DNA of 64,000 nucleotides from Jannaschia sp. S6380 (GCF_023015695.1 NZ_JALKAS010000001.1:2480001-2544000); one strand, 5' to 3'; shown: positions 37,447 to 50,629, numbered from the stretch's first letter. The notes: a model not told the origin generated them from the letters alone. Numbers and translations are program-made.

Positions 37447-39630
37447 TTATCCCGCGTCCAGCGTCAGGCGGACAGGTTGCGGCCCGAAGTCGCGCGGCGG
37501 CCACAGGGCACCCGCATCGGCCTCCAGATCCGCCCCTGTGACGGTGACCCTCACCGCCAGTGCCCCGCGCCGGAAGGCCAGCACGCCCTCCGCGGCGTCA
37601 AGCGGATCATAGCGCGCACGACACAGTTCCGGCCGGTCCCGACGCAGCCTCAGGACGGTCCGCGTCAGCGACAGCTTGGCGCGGTCGAAGGGCGACAGGT
37701 CGGCGTCCCCGTCCAGCGCGTCGGCCAGCCGGGCGAAATCCACGGGTCGGCGGTTGTCGGGGTCGGTCAGCAGAAAGCTCCCGACCTCGGTCCCCTGATA
37801 GATATCGGGAATCCCCGGGATCGTCAGCTTGAGCGCGCATTGCGCCAGCGAAAGCCGCTCTGCCCGCGCGATCAGAGGGGCCAGAGCCTCAGGCAGCCTC
37901 CGTTCGGCCACGGCCCGCGCGGCGGCGCCGATCCGGTCCTCGAACGCCGCGTTCGGGGCGGTCCAGAAGGTGTCCTGCTTGGCCTCGCGCACGGCTTTTT
38001 CCAGATGTGCGGGCAGACGTTCATCCAGATCGCCCTGCGGGGCCGCGGCGAAGGCGGACTGGACGAGGTACCAGCCCCAGGGCGGGGGAAGATCGGTCAG
38101 CGACATCAGAACGTCCCGCAACCCGGGGTCATGCGACAGCGCGGCGATCCGCATGCGCGCGTCCTCCGACCGCTTGGTGTCGTGGCTGGAGGTCAGCGTC
38201 AGCGCGTCGGGCATCAGGTCTTGCCGTCGGCGCATGGCATCGTGGAACGCGGGCACCTCCATCGCCGGCTCGTCCGGTTCGGCCCCGACCTCGTTGGCCG
38301 ACAGAAGCGCGACGTGGCGATAGAAGGACGTGTCCTCCTGCGCCTTGGCGATCGCGGCGCCGGTTACCTGCTGCATTCGCAGGCGCAGAGTGGCACCGTC
38401 CGGGGCCGTCAGCAGCCGTGCAAGGTCCGGCAGGGCGCCCGGATGGGGCAGGGCGGCGGCCGCTCGCTCGGCCGTTGCGGCGATCAACTCGCGGTCATCG
38501 GAGCTAACGGTGTCAGCCGTCGCATAGGTTCGATATCGCGGAAATGCCCGGATATAGAGCCTAATCGCGTCCCGCATCGCAGCGCGGCCCCATTCCGACG
38601 CGCGCGCGTCGCGCCGTCCCGCCGCCAAGGCGAGATCGGTCAGGCGTTCCAATTCGGCCGGCAGTTCCGTGGTGACGATCTGGTCCTTGGCCTCCATCAG
38701 CGTGGCGTGGAAATCGGGCGCATCCTCGGCCAGTCGGGCCGCGCCCCGCGCATCGGTCAGCGCGCGCGCGATCGCCCGCGCGGCGACATAACCGGTCGTG
38801 CCCTGGACCGGCCAATCCTGCAGCGTCTCCTCCCGCGTCAGGATCTTCTCGACCCAGACCGGCGTGTCCGGAACCTCCGCCCGCAGCCGCACCAGATAGG
38901 CCGCTGGGTCCGCTAGCCCGTCGACGTGATCGACCCGCAGCCCCTGCACCACCCCTTCGCGAACCAGCTTCAACGTCAGGCGGTGCACATCGTCGAAGAC
39001 GCGGCCGTCTTCCACCCGCAGGCCGATCAGGCCGGTGACGGTGAAGAATCGCCTGTGGGTGATCGCCGCCGCCTCGGTCCGCCAGGAGGTCAGCCGCCAG
39101 CACTGCGCGGCGTGGATCGCGTGCAGGTCACCGTCCGGCACCGGTCCAAGTGGCACGGCGAGGTCACCGATCCGCATGGCACCGTCCCGAACCTCCACGT
39201 CTCCGGCTTCGACCAGATCGGCGAAGGGTGCGCCCAGCCAGGGCAGCCGCAACGGACCGGCGGCCCAATCGATGTCGAAATGCCCGTGATAGGGACTGTT
39301 CCCGCCCCGGCGCAGCACGTCGTGCAGCCACGGATTGTGGACCGTAAAGGCCATGTGGTTCGGGACGATATCCAGGATCAGCCCCATCCCGTGATCGCGC
39401 AAACCCTCCGAGAGCGCCCGCAGACCGTCGAGGCCACCGAGATGCGGCTCCACTTCATTCGGGTCGGTGACGTCGTAGCCGTGGGTCGAGCCGGGCGCCG
39501 CGGTGAAGACCGGGCTCAGGTATAGATGCGAGATGCCGAGGTCCTGAAGATAGGGCACCAGATCGCGCGCACGGGCGAAATCCATCCCCTTGCGCAGTTG
39601 CAGTCGATAGGTCGCGGTCGGCAGGTCCAT
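37447..39630 (-). CDS. treY: Malto-oligosyltrehalose synthase TreY (GH13_26)
   Basis: Turns the reducing-end alpha-1,4 bond of a maltodextrin into an alpha,alpha-1,1 bond, giving a maltooligosyl-trehalose. The 727 residues open with TATYRLQLRKGMDFARA and LSPVFTAAPGSTHGYDV; the nucleophile aspartate is in GLRVDHVDGLADP (about 230), the acid/base glutamate in WVEKILTREETLQDWPVQGTTGYV (split), and the third aspartate in TLTSSHDTKRSEDAR. It ends with PGIPDIYQGTEVG and a C-terminal beta-domain. Last gene of the glucan/trehalose cluster; starts one base after the malQ stop. TreZ releases trehalose from its product. Confidence 0.95.
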   Translation of the reverse strand: MDLPTATYRLQLRKGMDFARARDLVPYLQDLGISHLYLSPVFTAAPGSTHGYDVTDPNEVEPHLGGLDGLRALSEGLRDHGMGLILDIVPNHMAFTVHNPWLHDVLRRGGNSPYHGHFDIDWAAGPLRLPWLGAPFADLVEAGDVEVRDGAMRIGDLAVPLGPVPDGDLHAIHAAQCWRLTSWRTEAAAITHRRFFTVTGLIGLRVEDGRVFDDVHRLTLKLVREGVVQGLRVDHVDGLADPAAYLVRLRAEVPDTPVWVEKILTREETLQDWPVQGTTGYVAARAIARALTDARGAARLAEDAPDFHATLMEAKDQIVTTELPAELERLTDLALAAGRRDARASEWGRAAMRDAIRLYIRAFPRYRTYATADTVSSDDRELIAATAERAAAALPHPGALPDLARLLTAPDGATLRLRMQQVTGAAIAKAQEDTSFYRHVALLSANEVGAEPDEPAMEVPAFHDAMRRRQDLMPDALTLTSSHDTKRSEDARMRIAALSHDPGLRDVLMSLTDLPPPWGWYLVQSAFAAAPQGDLDERLPAHLEKAVREAKQDTFWTAPNAAFEDRIGAAARAVAERRLPEALAPLIARAERLSLAQCALKLTIPGIPDIYQGTEVGSFLLTDPDNRRPVDFARLADALDGDADLSPFDRAKLSLTRTVLRLRRDRPELCRARYDPLDAAEGVLAFRRGALAVRVTVTGADLEADAGALWPPRDFGPQPVRLTLDAG

Positions 39631-39631
39631 G

Positions 39632-41365
39632 TCATGGCCTCGGGCGGTGCTGGCGCATCAGGGCCGCGATGCGCTGGAAGGTGGGGTGATCGGCGATCGC
39701 CTCGATCGGCACGGGGCTGCGCGGTCGCCAGTTCGGATAGGCATCGGTGACGCCGGGCAGGTTGGTGGGATCCTCGGGTCCGACAAGATCGGCCAGGCGG
39801 ACCCCGGCCAGAAGGCAGGGCGTTCGCGCGATATGAACATGGGCCGCGTCGAGCACGGCATCCGGCAGGTCGGGCGCCCCGGGGTCGGCATCGACACCGA
39901 GCGCCGCGATCAGGTCGCGCCGCTCCCGCGCACGGTGTCGCATGTGTTCGGCCGAGGTGTCCTCCGACACCAGGCCATGCGCGGCGCGGCGGTCGATGTC
40001 GTCCCCGCGCCACCAGTTGGCAAGGACGGGCAGGTCATGCGTCGACAGGCAGGCCAGCGCCAGATGTGGATAGCCGTCGGCAGGGTGGAAGCCCTTCGCG
40101 TCCTGCTCGAAATACACGATCCGATAGCTCAGGACGTTGGCCCGGCGCATGGCCGCGCGAAAGCCGTCGGGCACGAAGCCCAGATCCTCGCCGATCACGA
40201 CCGCGTTCGCACGCCGCGACTCCTCGGCCAGGACGCGCAGCATATCGGCCATGGGAAAGCGCAGATGCGTCCCCTCGGCCGCCGGTCGCCCCGAGGGGAT
40301 GAGGAACAGTTGCCAGAGCGCCATGGCATGGTCGATCCGCAGCGCGCCGGCATCCTGCAGCTGTGCCGCGATCATGTCGCGATAGGGCGCGAAATCCCGC
40401 GTCTTCAGCGCTGTGGGCGAGGGCGCGGCCAGATGCCAGTTCTGACCCTGCTCGCTGAACATGTCGGGGGGCGCGCCGACATCGAGGTGGGGCAGGGCGG
40501 CGGCGGTGCCGGACCAGGTGGCCGATCCGTCCTGCGCCTCGCCCACCGCGAGATCGAGATAGAGGCCTATGCGCATGCCCGCGTCCCGCGCGGCGTCCTG
40601 CGCAGCCGACAGCTGCCGCCGCGCGATCTGCTGCAACCAGACGTGGAAGGCGACATCGTCCGCATGTTCGCGTGCGATCGCCTGGGCGGCGGACCCCGTC
40701 GGGTCGTGCAGGTCCGCTGGCCAATCGGTCCAGCCGCGGCCGCCATGCAGCGTCGAAATTGTCTCGAACAAGGCGTGTAGAGACAGGGCTTCGTCGACGG
40801 GCTTGGCTGCGGGGCCTTCGGCATCGAACCGGCTGCGCAGGGCGGACAGCTTGGCATCGGCTACCGCGCGATAGTCGACGAGGTCGCCTTGCGGCAGTTC
40901 GGGCCGCTCGCAGCCCAGCAGATCCGGGGCAATGTAGAGCGGGTTCAGGAACCGCCGGTTCGACGGCGAAAACGGCGAACAGCGCGCGGGTGCCGCGGTG
41001 AACAGCGTGTGGACCGGATTGATACCGAGGAAGTCCGCACCCGCCGCGCCGCAGATGCGCGCCAGTTGCGCCAGGTCCGCGAAATCGCCGATGCCCCAGT
41101 TCCGGTCCGAGCGGAGTTCGTAGAGCTGACAGAAGATGCCCCAGCCGGGCGCGTCGCGAAGCGAGTCGGGCAGGTGGCACCGTGCGTCGCGCGGCACCGT
41201 CATGCGCCGGGGTGCGCCGGGACCCGTCGCCGGGACGTCCGGGTCCTGCCCCAGCCCTCGCAGGATCAGCCGCAGCGTCGCGTCGGGCACCGCGCGCCGC
41301 CCGCCATCCGGGTCGTCATAGGCCAGCGTCAACCCATGATGGCGTGCCAGGTCGCGAAGCGTCAT
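39632..41365 (-). CDS. malQ: 4-alpha-glucanotransferase (amylomaltase, GH77)
   Basis: Transfers alpha-1,4-glucan segments between maltodextrins. The 577-residue product shows the GH77 motifs: WGIFCQLYELRSDRNWGIGDF, FLGINPVHTLFTAAPARCSPFSPSNRRFLNPLYI (split), nucleophile Asp in LRIDHAMALWQLFLIP, acid/base Glu in VIGEDLGFVPDG, and CLSTHDLPVLANWW. The start ATG 41365 overlaps the treZ stop by four bases; the longer in-frame ORF upstream is treZ in another frame. malQ lying between treY and treZ suggests chains too short or too long for TreY are reshaped in the same pathway. Confidence 0.95.
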   Translation of the reverse strand: MTLRDLARHHGLTLAYDDPDGGRRAVPDATLRLILRGLGQDPDVPATGPGAPRRMTVPRDARCHLPDSLRDAPGWGIFCQLYELRSDRNWGIGDFADLAQLARICGAAGADFLGINPVHTLFTAAPARCSPFSPSNRRFLNPLYIAPDLLGCERPELPQGDLVDYRAVADAKLSALRSRFDAEGPAAKPVDEALSLHALFETISTLHGGRGWTDWPADLHDPTGSAAQAIAREHADDVAFHVWLQQIARRQLSAAQDAARDAGMRIGLYLDLAVGEAQDGSATWSGTAAALPHLDVGAPPDMFSEQGQNWHLAAPSPTALKTRDFAPYRDMIAAQLQDAGALRIDHAMALWQLFLIPSGRPAAEGTHLRFPMADMLRVLAEESRRANAVVIGEDLGFVPDGFRAAMRRANVLSYRIVYFEQDAKGFHPADGYPHLALACLSTHDLPVLANWWRGDDIDRRAAHGLVSEDTSAEHMRHRARERRDLIAALGVDADPGAPDLPDAVLDAAHVHIARTPCLLAGVRLADLVGPEDPTNLPGVTDAYPNWRPRSPVPIEAIADHPTFQRIAALMRQHRPRP

Positions 41366-43086
41366 CGTTCGATCCAGGCGGCGCAGCTTCGGGGGTGGCC
41401 GATCTCCTCCCCGGTCAGATGGAGCGGATCGCCTTCGGGGAGGTCGGCCCTCTCCCAGACTGCGTTTCCGAAATTCGCCCGGATGCGCAGCCGCGCGCCG
41501 TCCAGTGCCCAATCGACGGCGACGCAGCCTTCGGGGGCGGGCTGGACGGTGCCCGAATGGCCCGGCGCGTCGCCCAGATGGGGTATAATTTCCCGAGCCC
41601 GCAGCGCCAGCAGGTCGCGCATCCGCGCCAGCGTATCGCGACCGGCCGGGGTGTCGCGTGCGGACCAGTCGAGCTTCGATGCCTCGAACGTCGCGCGTGC
41701 GATCGGGTCGGGGACATCGTTGGCGGTGAAGCCCTTGAACCCCTCGAACTCGCTCCGGCGGCCGCGGGTGACGGCATGGGCGAGGTCGCCGTCGAAATCG
41801 GCGAAGAACAGGAAGGGTCGGGTCTCGCCCCACTCCTCACCCTGAAACAGCATCGGGATATGCGGCTGGAGCAGCAAAAGCGCCTGCGCGGCCGCCAAGG
41901 CATCCGGATGGGCCAACGTCGTCAGCCGGTCGCCCCGCGCGCGGTTGCCGGTCTGGTCGTGGTTCTGCAGGAAATCGATGAACCGCGTGGGCGGCTGATG
42001 CGCGCTGTCGACGCCCTGCCCGCCGGCGCCCTTGGTCGTGAACCCCTGCGCCGCCGCCTGCGCCAGCATCCGCACGGGGGCGTCGGCATAGGCGTCGTAG
42101 TAGCCCTCGGTCTCGCCGGTCAGGACGACATGCGCCGCGTTGTGCCAATCGTCGTTCCACTCGCCGGCCATGGCGTTCGGCCCCTCGTGCAGATGGGTGA
42201 CGTTGCGATTGTCTTCGGTCGTCAGGTGGACGGAGTGGGGCAGCGTCCGGACCTCGCGGGCGAGCTGCACCAGCAGTTCGGGGTCGGACGGGTCGCGGAT
42301 GTGGTCGATCGCATCCAGCCGCAACCCGTCGAAGCGATAGTCGCGCAGCCACATCAGCGCATTGTCCAGAAAAAAGCGCCGGACCGGATCGCGGGTGTAG
42401 TCGATGGCCGCGCCCCAGGGCGTGTGCCGGTCGGGGTCGAAGAAGTCGGGCGCATAGGCGTTCAGGTAATTTCCGTCCGGCCCGAAATGGTTGTAGACCA
42501 CGTCCAGCAGGACCAGCATGCCACGCCCGTGCGCCGCATCGACCAGCGCGCGCAGGTCGTCGGGCGTGCCGTAGGCCGGGTGCGGCGCATAGGGCAGGAC
42601 CCCGTCATAGCCCCAGCCGTGATCGCCGCCGAACTGCGCCACCGGCAGGATCTCCAGCACGGTGATGCCCAGGTCGGCCAGATGGTCCAGCCGGTCGATG
42701 GCGGCGCGATAGGTGCCGTCTTCGGTGAAGGTCCCGATGTGGCATTCGTAGATCACGGCCTCGGCCCAGGACCGGTCGGGGTGGTCGTGGACCCAGTCGT
42801 AGGTCGCGTCCGCCACGACGCTGTCGCCATGGACGTCCCCCGCCTGCAGCCGCGAGGCCGGATCGGGCACCTGCATCCCGTCGGGCATGCGGAAGCGGTA
42901 TGGCGTACCCGGTGGCGCGTCGGCGATGCGTTCGAACCAGCCGTCGCCCGCCGGCGTCATCGCCACGTCGCCGTCGGGCAATGACAGCGTGACGGTCGCA
43001 ACCCCCGGCGCCCAGAGGCGGAACCGCGTGCCGCCTTCGACGGGCACCGCGCCCCATTGCGGCAGCGGGGCCTCCTTATCCGTCAT
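41362..43086 (-). CDS. treZ: Malto-oligosyltrehalose trehalohydrolase TreZ (GH13_10)
   Basis: Hydrolyses the alpha-1,4 bond next to the trehalose end made by TreY, freeing trehalose. The 574 residues have an N-terminal CBM48-like domain (FRLWAPGVATVTLSL), AVIYECHIGTFTEDGTY, LLDVVYNHFGPDGNYL, the nucleophile Asp in [14 protein letters not shown], the acid/base Glu in LTTEDNRN, RFIDFLQNHDQTGNRARGDR and LLQPHIPMLFQGEEWGE. These are diagnostic for TreZ against GlgB and GlgX. Overlaps glgX by 11 bases and malQ by 4. Confidence 0.95.
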   Translation of the reverse strand: MTDKEAPLPQWGAVPVEGGTRFRLWAPGVATVTLSLPDGDVAMTPAGDGWFERIADAPPGTPYRFRMPDGMQVPDPASRLQAGDVHGDSVVADATYDWVHDHPDRSWAEAVIYECHIGTFTEDGTYRAAIDRLDHLADLGITVLEILPVAQFGGDHGWGYDGVLPYAPHPAYGTPDDLRALVDAAHGRGMLVLLDVVYNHFGPDGNYLNAYAPDFFDPDRHTPWGAAIDYTRDPVRRFFLDNALMWLRDYRFDGLRLDAIDHIRDPSDPELLVQLAREVRTLPHSVHLTTEDNRNVTHLHEGPNAMAGEWNDDWHNAAHVVLTGETEGYYDAYADAPVRMLAQAAAQGFTTKGAGGQGVDSAHQPPTRFIDFLQNHDQTGNRARGDRLTTLAHPDALAAAQALLLLQPHIPMLFQGEEWGETRPFLFFADFDGDLAHAVTRGRRSEFEGFKGFTANDVPDPIARATFEASKLDWSARDTPAGRDTLARMRDLLALRAREIIPHLGDAPGHSGTVQPAPEGCVAVDWALDGARLRIRANFGNAVWERADLPEGDPLHLTGEEIGHPRSCAAWIER

Positions 43087-45151
43087 CCTCGGCCTCCAGC
43101 AGCAGAAGGGCGCGTCCCTCGATGGCCACGGTCCCGGTCAGGATGTCGGCCGCGCCCCGGGTCATCGCGAAGCCTTCGGCCGTGTCGACGAGGCGGCGCC
43201 AGTACCCGTCCGGCAGGACCAGCTCGCGCCCCTCTGCGCCCGCGTTCAGCGCCAGCAGCAGCGTGCGGTCCTCCCGCCCGTGATAGCTGACGGCGAGGGC
43301 GCGGCGCTGCGGGTCGTCCCAGGCGTCGGGCTGCATCTCGTCGCCCTGCAGACGGTGCCAGACGACGTGCCGCCCCTCGGGGTTGTCGGGGTCGGCATGC
43401 AGATAGCGTTCCGCCGTCAGCAGCGGCCGGTCCAGCCGCACGTCGATCAGCCCGCGCAGGAAGGCCGCGAACGGGTCGTCCATCTTCGACCAGTCGAGCC
43501 AGTTCATCTCGCCCGGTTGGCAATAGGCGTTGTTGTTGCCGCCCTGGCTGCGCCCCTGCTCGTCGCCCATCAGGATCATCGGCGTGCCATGGCTGAGCAA
43601 CAGGGTGGCCAGCAGGTTGCGGCGCTGCCGGTCGCGCAGGGTCACGATGTCGGGGTCGTCGGTCGGCCCTTCGACGCCGTGGTTCCAGCTGACGTTGTGG
43701 GAATGGCCGTCGCGGTTGTCCTCGCCGTTGGCCGCATTGTGCTTGTCGTTGTAGCTGACCAGATCGGCGAGCGTGAAGCCATCATGCGCGGTGACGAAAT
43801 TGACCGAAGCCGAGGGGCGGCGTCCCTCGTGCTCGAAGACCGACGCACTGCCCAGGAGCTTGTCGGCCAACTTCTGCGCCTGGCCCTCGTCGCCCTTCCA
43901 GAAGGCGCGCACGGTGTCGCGGTACTGGTCGTTCCATTCGGCCCAGCCGGGGGGGAAGTTGCCGACCTGATAGCCGTCATTGCCGGTGTCCCAGGGCTCG
44001 GCAATCATCTTGACCTGGGCCAGGACGGGGTCCTGCAGGACGGCGTCGAAGAACGGCGCATGCGGGTCGAACTGGTCGCGCCGCCGTCCGAGGGTGGAGG
44101 CAAGGTCGAAGCGGAAGCCGTCGACATGGCAGTCCTCGACCCAGTAGCGCAGCGAATCCATCACGAATTGCAGCACCCGCCGGTTGTCGAGGTTGAGCGA
44201 GTTCCCCGTCCCGGTCGTGTCGTAGTAGTAGCGCGGATCGTCGCCCAGCAGGTAATAGCTGACGTTGTCGATCCCGCGGAACGATAGGGTCGGCCCCATC
44301 TGGTTGCCCTCGGCGGTGTGGTTGTAGACCACGTCCAGCAGGACCTCGATCCCGGCATCGTGCAGGCGGCGGACCATCACGCGGAACTCGTCCAGCGCTG
44401 CCGGTTGCGTCAGATAGCGCGTGGCCGGCGCGAAGAAGCCCATCGAATTGTAGCCCCACCAGTTCACCAGCCCGCGATCCAGCAGGTGGCGATCGTCGGG
44501 GAAGTCGTGGACGGGCAGCAACTCGATCGCGGTCACGCCGAGGCGTTGCAGATGTCGGATCGTCTGCGGCTCGGCCAGGCCCTCGAACGTGCCGCGCAGG
44601 GGCTCCTCGACATGGTCGGCGCCGTTGGTCAGGCCACCGACATGCGCCTCGTAGATGACGGTCCTTGCCCAGGGCGTGCGCGGCGCGCGGTCGGCGCCCC
44701 AGCTGGACGCATCGGCCACGACCACGCATTTCGGCATGACGAACGCACTGTCGCGGCGGTCGAAGCTCAGATCCTCGCGCTTGGCCCCGACCTTGTAGCC
44801 GAACAGGCTGTCATGCCACCGCAACTCGCCCGAATGGGCCCGCGCATACGGGTCGAGCAGCAGCTTGTTGGGGTTGAACCGGTGCCCCGCCTCGGGCGCG
44901 TAGGGCCCGTGCACGCGGTAGCCATAGAGCTGCCCGGGGCGCACGTCGGGCAGATAGCCGTGCCAGACCTGATGGGTGTATTCAGGAAGCGGGATGCGCG
45001 CGACCTCGCGCCGGCCCGAGGGGTTGAAGAGGCACAATTCCACCTTCTCGGCATGGGCCGAGAACAGCGCGAAATTGGTGCCGGCCCCATCCCAGGTCGC
45101 GCCAAGACGCGTCCCGGTGCCGGGGAGAAGACGATAGCCGTTTGCGGACAT
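43076..45151 (-). CDS. glgX: Glycogen debranching enzyme GlgX (GH13_11)
   Basis: Isoamylase-type debranching enzyme that removes short alpha-1,6 branches. The 691-residue product begins with a CBM48-like domain (GTRLGATWDGAGTNFALFSAHAE, split), TPWARTVIYEAHVGGLT, LLDVVYNHTAEGNQMGPTLSFRG (split), nucleophile Asp in VDGFRFDLASTLGR, acid/base Glu in MIAEPWDTGNDGYQVGNFPPGW (split), and FVTAHDGFTLADLVSYN. Its products (linear maltodextrins) are substrates for TreY and MalQ encoded downstream. Confidence 0.95.
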   Translation of the reverse strand: MSANGYRLLPGTGTRLGATWDGAGTNFALFSAHAEKVELCLFNPSGRREVARIPLPEYTHQVWHGYLPDVRPGQLYGYRVHGPYAPEAGHRFNPNKLLLDPYARAHSGELRWHDSLFGYKVGAKREDLSFDRRDSAFVMPKCVVVADASSWGADRAPRTPWARTVIYEAHVGGLTNGADHVEEPLRGTFEGLAEPQTIRHLQRLGVTAIELLPVHDFPDDRHLLDRGLVNWWGYNSMGFFAPATRYLTQPAALDEFRVMVRRLHDAGIEVLLDVVYNHTAEGNQMGPTLSFRGIDNVSYYLLGDDPRYYYDTTGTGNSLNLDNRRVLQFVMDSLRYWVEDCHVDGFRFDLASTLGRRRDQFDPHAPFFDAVLQDPVLAQVKMIAEPWDTGNDGYQVGNFPPGWAEWNDQYRDTVRAFWKGDEGQAQKLADKLLGSASVFEHEGRRPSASVNFVTAHDGFTLADLVSYNDKHNAANGEDNRDGHSHNVSWNHGVEGPTDDPDIVTLRDRQRRNLLATLLLSHGTPMILMGDEQGRSQGGNNNAYCQPGEMNWLDWSKMDDPFAAFLRGLIDVRLDRPLLTAERYLHADPDNPEGRHVVWHRLQGDEMQPDAWDDPQRRALAVSYHGREDRTLLLALNAGAEGRELVLPDGYWRRLVDTAEGFAMTRGAADILTGTVAIEGRALLLLEAEDDG

Positions 45152-45158
45152 GATGTGC

Positions 45159-47350
<2,192 letters not shown>

Positions 47351-47354
<4 letters not shown>

Positions 47355-50300
47355 GCCGTCTCCTCCAGAACGTGAAGCATCCCGCGCAAGGGGACGTCGA
47401 TCCATGCGGGACGGAAATCCCGCTCGTAATCGACCTCGTAGGCGCATTTGCGCAGCAGGTAGAGATCGAGAAGCGCATCCTCGAACGCGCTGTCGTCGGG
47501 GCGCAGGGGGTTCTGGCCCATCGTCTCGCGCCAGGCGGTCAGGAAGGCCCCCGACGTGGCGGCCCGCCAGTCGCGCACCTGCGCTAGCGTCCGCTCCGGG
47601 TCGGCCCCGGCCTGAAGCCGCCGGTCGAGCGCCGACCAGAGCGCGTAATCGAAACTGCGCAGCATGCCGGCCACGTCGCGCAGTGGCGAGGACTTGGCCT
47701 GCCGCTCCTCCAGGGACCGCGACGGCTCGCCCTCGAAATCGATGATGGCGAGATCGTTCTGCGCCACCAGGACCTGCCCCAGGTGATAATCGCCATGCAC
47801 CCGGCAGGCGCCCCCCGAAGGTGCGCGCGTGCCGACGCTGCGGATCCGATCGAGGATGGCGTCGCGCCGGGCCAGCACCTCATGCGCGATCGGGGCGGCC
47901 TCGCCGTCCAGATCCGTCTGAGCTAGCCGGTCGAGGCTCCGCGCGACCTCGGCCTCGGTCTCGGCCACCAGGTTGCGCAAGCTGTCGGCGTCCAGCGGGT
48001 CAATCCCGAACGCCCCTTCGCCGGAGCCGAGCGCGAGGTGCATCTCGGCCGTGCGTTGCCCCAGAAGCGTTCCGAGGTCGAGCGCGCCGACGCGCAGCGG
48101 ATTCTCGTCACGCCCCCCGTGTCCGACCTCGCGCGCCTCCATCTCGCGATCCAGCCCCTCGGTCACGAAGGCCCAGGCGTCGCCCTGGTTGCGGACGAAA
48201 TCGGAGGCGGCGGCGAGAACCGTTTCGACCCCGTCATCGGCACGCCAGATGATCGTGCCCAAAAGGGCAGGGGTGGCGGTGAAATCGGTCTCGTTGGTCA
48301 GGAAACGCCCGACCTCGATATCGGGCTGCAGGCCGGGGCGCAGGCGGCGATAGAGCTTCAGCACCATGCGGTCGCCGAACGCGATCGAGGCGTTCGACTG
48401 CTCGGCCCCCATCAGTCGCGGCGTGCCGGGATCGTCGGGCAGGTTCGCACCCTCGAACACCAGCGTGCCGCCCTCGCCGGGCACGTCGCGCCCCGCGCGC
48501 ATCGCCCGGAGCAGGGCCTGGGCCAGCGCCTCGTCGGACGCACCGTCCATCAGTGAGCCGACCGTGTTCGCCCGCCTCAGCCGCGCCAGCGTCGCCGGCA
48601 GGCGCGGCGACATGGCGGTCGCGTCCTCGTCCCAGACCGCCGAGAGGGGCAGGAAGTAGCTCTGCGTCTCGCCGCCGGTCTCGACCTCGGCCACCGCCAG
48701 CAGGTGCTGCCCATCGCCCATCTCGCCCAGTTGCCGCAGATGCGCGGTGCGGATGCCTTGGCCCTTTCCGGCGAACCAGCGCTGCAGCCCGACATAGGCC
48801 GGCAGCGACCGATCCTGGAATTGCTTGCCTTCGCGCCCGGCCAGCGCGCCCGACAAGCGGCCGTTGCGGGTGGTGATGGTGACGAAATCGGGCAAGGTCG
48901 GGGTGAAGGGCGTATGCCAGGCCGGGGCCTCCTCCTCGGCGCAGAGCAGGAACCAGAAAAACCCGTAACCCGGTAGCGTCAGCATGTAGGGCAGCTCGCC
49001 CACCGGCGGGAACGGTGACTGGCCGACCAGCTCCACCGGCACGCGGCCCTCCCAGCGGCTCAGGTCGATCTCGACGGCCTGGGGCGCGCGGCTGAGGTTG
49101 GCGACGCAAAGGACGGCGTCGTCACCCTCGGCCCCGGGCTCGACCCCGCGCGTCCGGCGGACATAGGCGAGCACCTTGCGGTTCGCGGGATAGAGCAGGT
49201 CGATTTCGCCCCGCCCGAACACGTCGTGCTTGTGGCGGACCGTCACCATCCGGCGCAGCCAGTTCAGCATCGAGGACGGGGAGGCGGCCTGCGCCTCGAC
49301 GTTCACGCCCTCATAGCCGTAGATCGGGTCCTGGATCACGGGCAGGTAGAGCTGCTGCGGATTGGCGCGGCTGAAACCGCCGTTGCGGTCGGCGGACCAT
49401 TGCATCGGCGTGCGCACCCCGTCCCGGTCGCCCAGGTAGTAGTTGTCGCCCATCCCGATCTCGTCGCCGTAATACATGATCGGCGTGCCCGGCATCGACA
49501 GGAGCAGCGAATGCAGCAGTTCGATCTTGCGACGGTCGTTCTGCATCAGGGGCGCCAGCCGGCGGCGAATGCCCATATTGATGCGCGCCCGCCGGTCCGA
49601 GGCGTAGGTATCCCAGAGGTAGTCCCGCTCCCGGTCGGTGACCATCTCCAGCGTCAGCTCGTCATGGTTGCGCAAAAAGATGCCCCACTGGCAGTCCTCG
49701 GGGATCTCGGGCGTCTGGCGGATGATGTCGGTAATCGCGTGGCGATCCTCCTGGGCCACGGCCATGTACATCCGCGGCATCAGGGGGAAGTGGAAGCCCA
49801 TGTGGCATTCGTCGCCCTCGCCGAAATACGGGCGCGTGTCCTCGGGCCACTGGTTCGCCTCGGCCAGCAGCATCCGGCCCTCGTAATGCGCGTCGAGGTC
49901 GGCGCGGATCGCCTTCAGCACGTCATGCGTCTCTGGCAGGTTCTCGTTGTTGGTGCCGTCGCGCTCGACGAGGTAGGGGATGGCATCCAGCCGCAGGCCG
50001 TCGACGCCCATGTCCAGCCAGAAATGCATGACCGACAGGATCGCCTTCATCACCTCGGGGTTGTCGAAGTTCAGGTCTGGCTGATGGCCGAAGAAGCGGT
50101 GCCAGTAGAACTGTCCCGCCTCGGCATCCCAGGTCCAGTTCGACGTCTCGGTGTCGTTGAAGATGATCCGGGTGGTGTCCATCCACTTCGAATCGTCGTC
50201 CGACCAGACGTAGAAATCCCGCTCCGGGCTACCCCTGGGCGCGCGGCGGGCGCGCTGGAACCAGGGGTGCTGGTCGCTGGTGTGGTTGATGACCAGTTCG

Positions 50301-50629
50301 GTGATGACCTTGAGGCCCCGGGCATGGGCCGCGTCGACGAAGGCGCGGAAATCCTCCATCGTGCCGAAGGCCGGGTTGATCGCCTCGTATTCCGAGATGT
50401 CGTAGCCGTCGTCGCGCATCGGCGAGGGATAGAACGGCAGCAGCCAGATCGCCGTCGCGCCCAGGCTTTCGACATGGTCCAGCCGGTCGGTGAGGCCGCG
50501 AAAGTCGCCGATGCCGTCGCCGTTGGAATCCTGGAACGCCTTGACGTGGCATTGATAGATCACCGCATCCTTGAACCAGTCCGGCCGGTCGATCACGCGG
50601 CCTTCGCCGATATCGGCCTGCGCGTTCAT
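47351..50629 (-). CDS. treS: Trehalose synthase-maltokinase fusion (TreS-Mak)
   Basis: Two enzymes in one 1092-residue chain. Residues ~14-570 are TreS (GH13_16), interconverting trehalose and maltose: [22 protein letters not shown] (split), nucleophile Asp215 in [11 protein letters not shown], acid/base Glu257 in [11 protein letters not shown], Asp323 in [12 protein letters not shown]. Residues ~580-1092 are maltokinase (Pep2), which makes maltose 1-phosphate with [13 protein letters not shown], the catalytic HGDYHLGQ (about 945-952) and metal-binding IDFEGEP (about 962-968), as in aminoglycoside-phosphotransferase-like kinases. The fusion channels maltose straight to the kinase. Its product is the substrate of GlgE, whose gene is directly upstream and overlaps by four bases. 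Confidence 0.95.
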
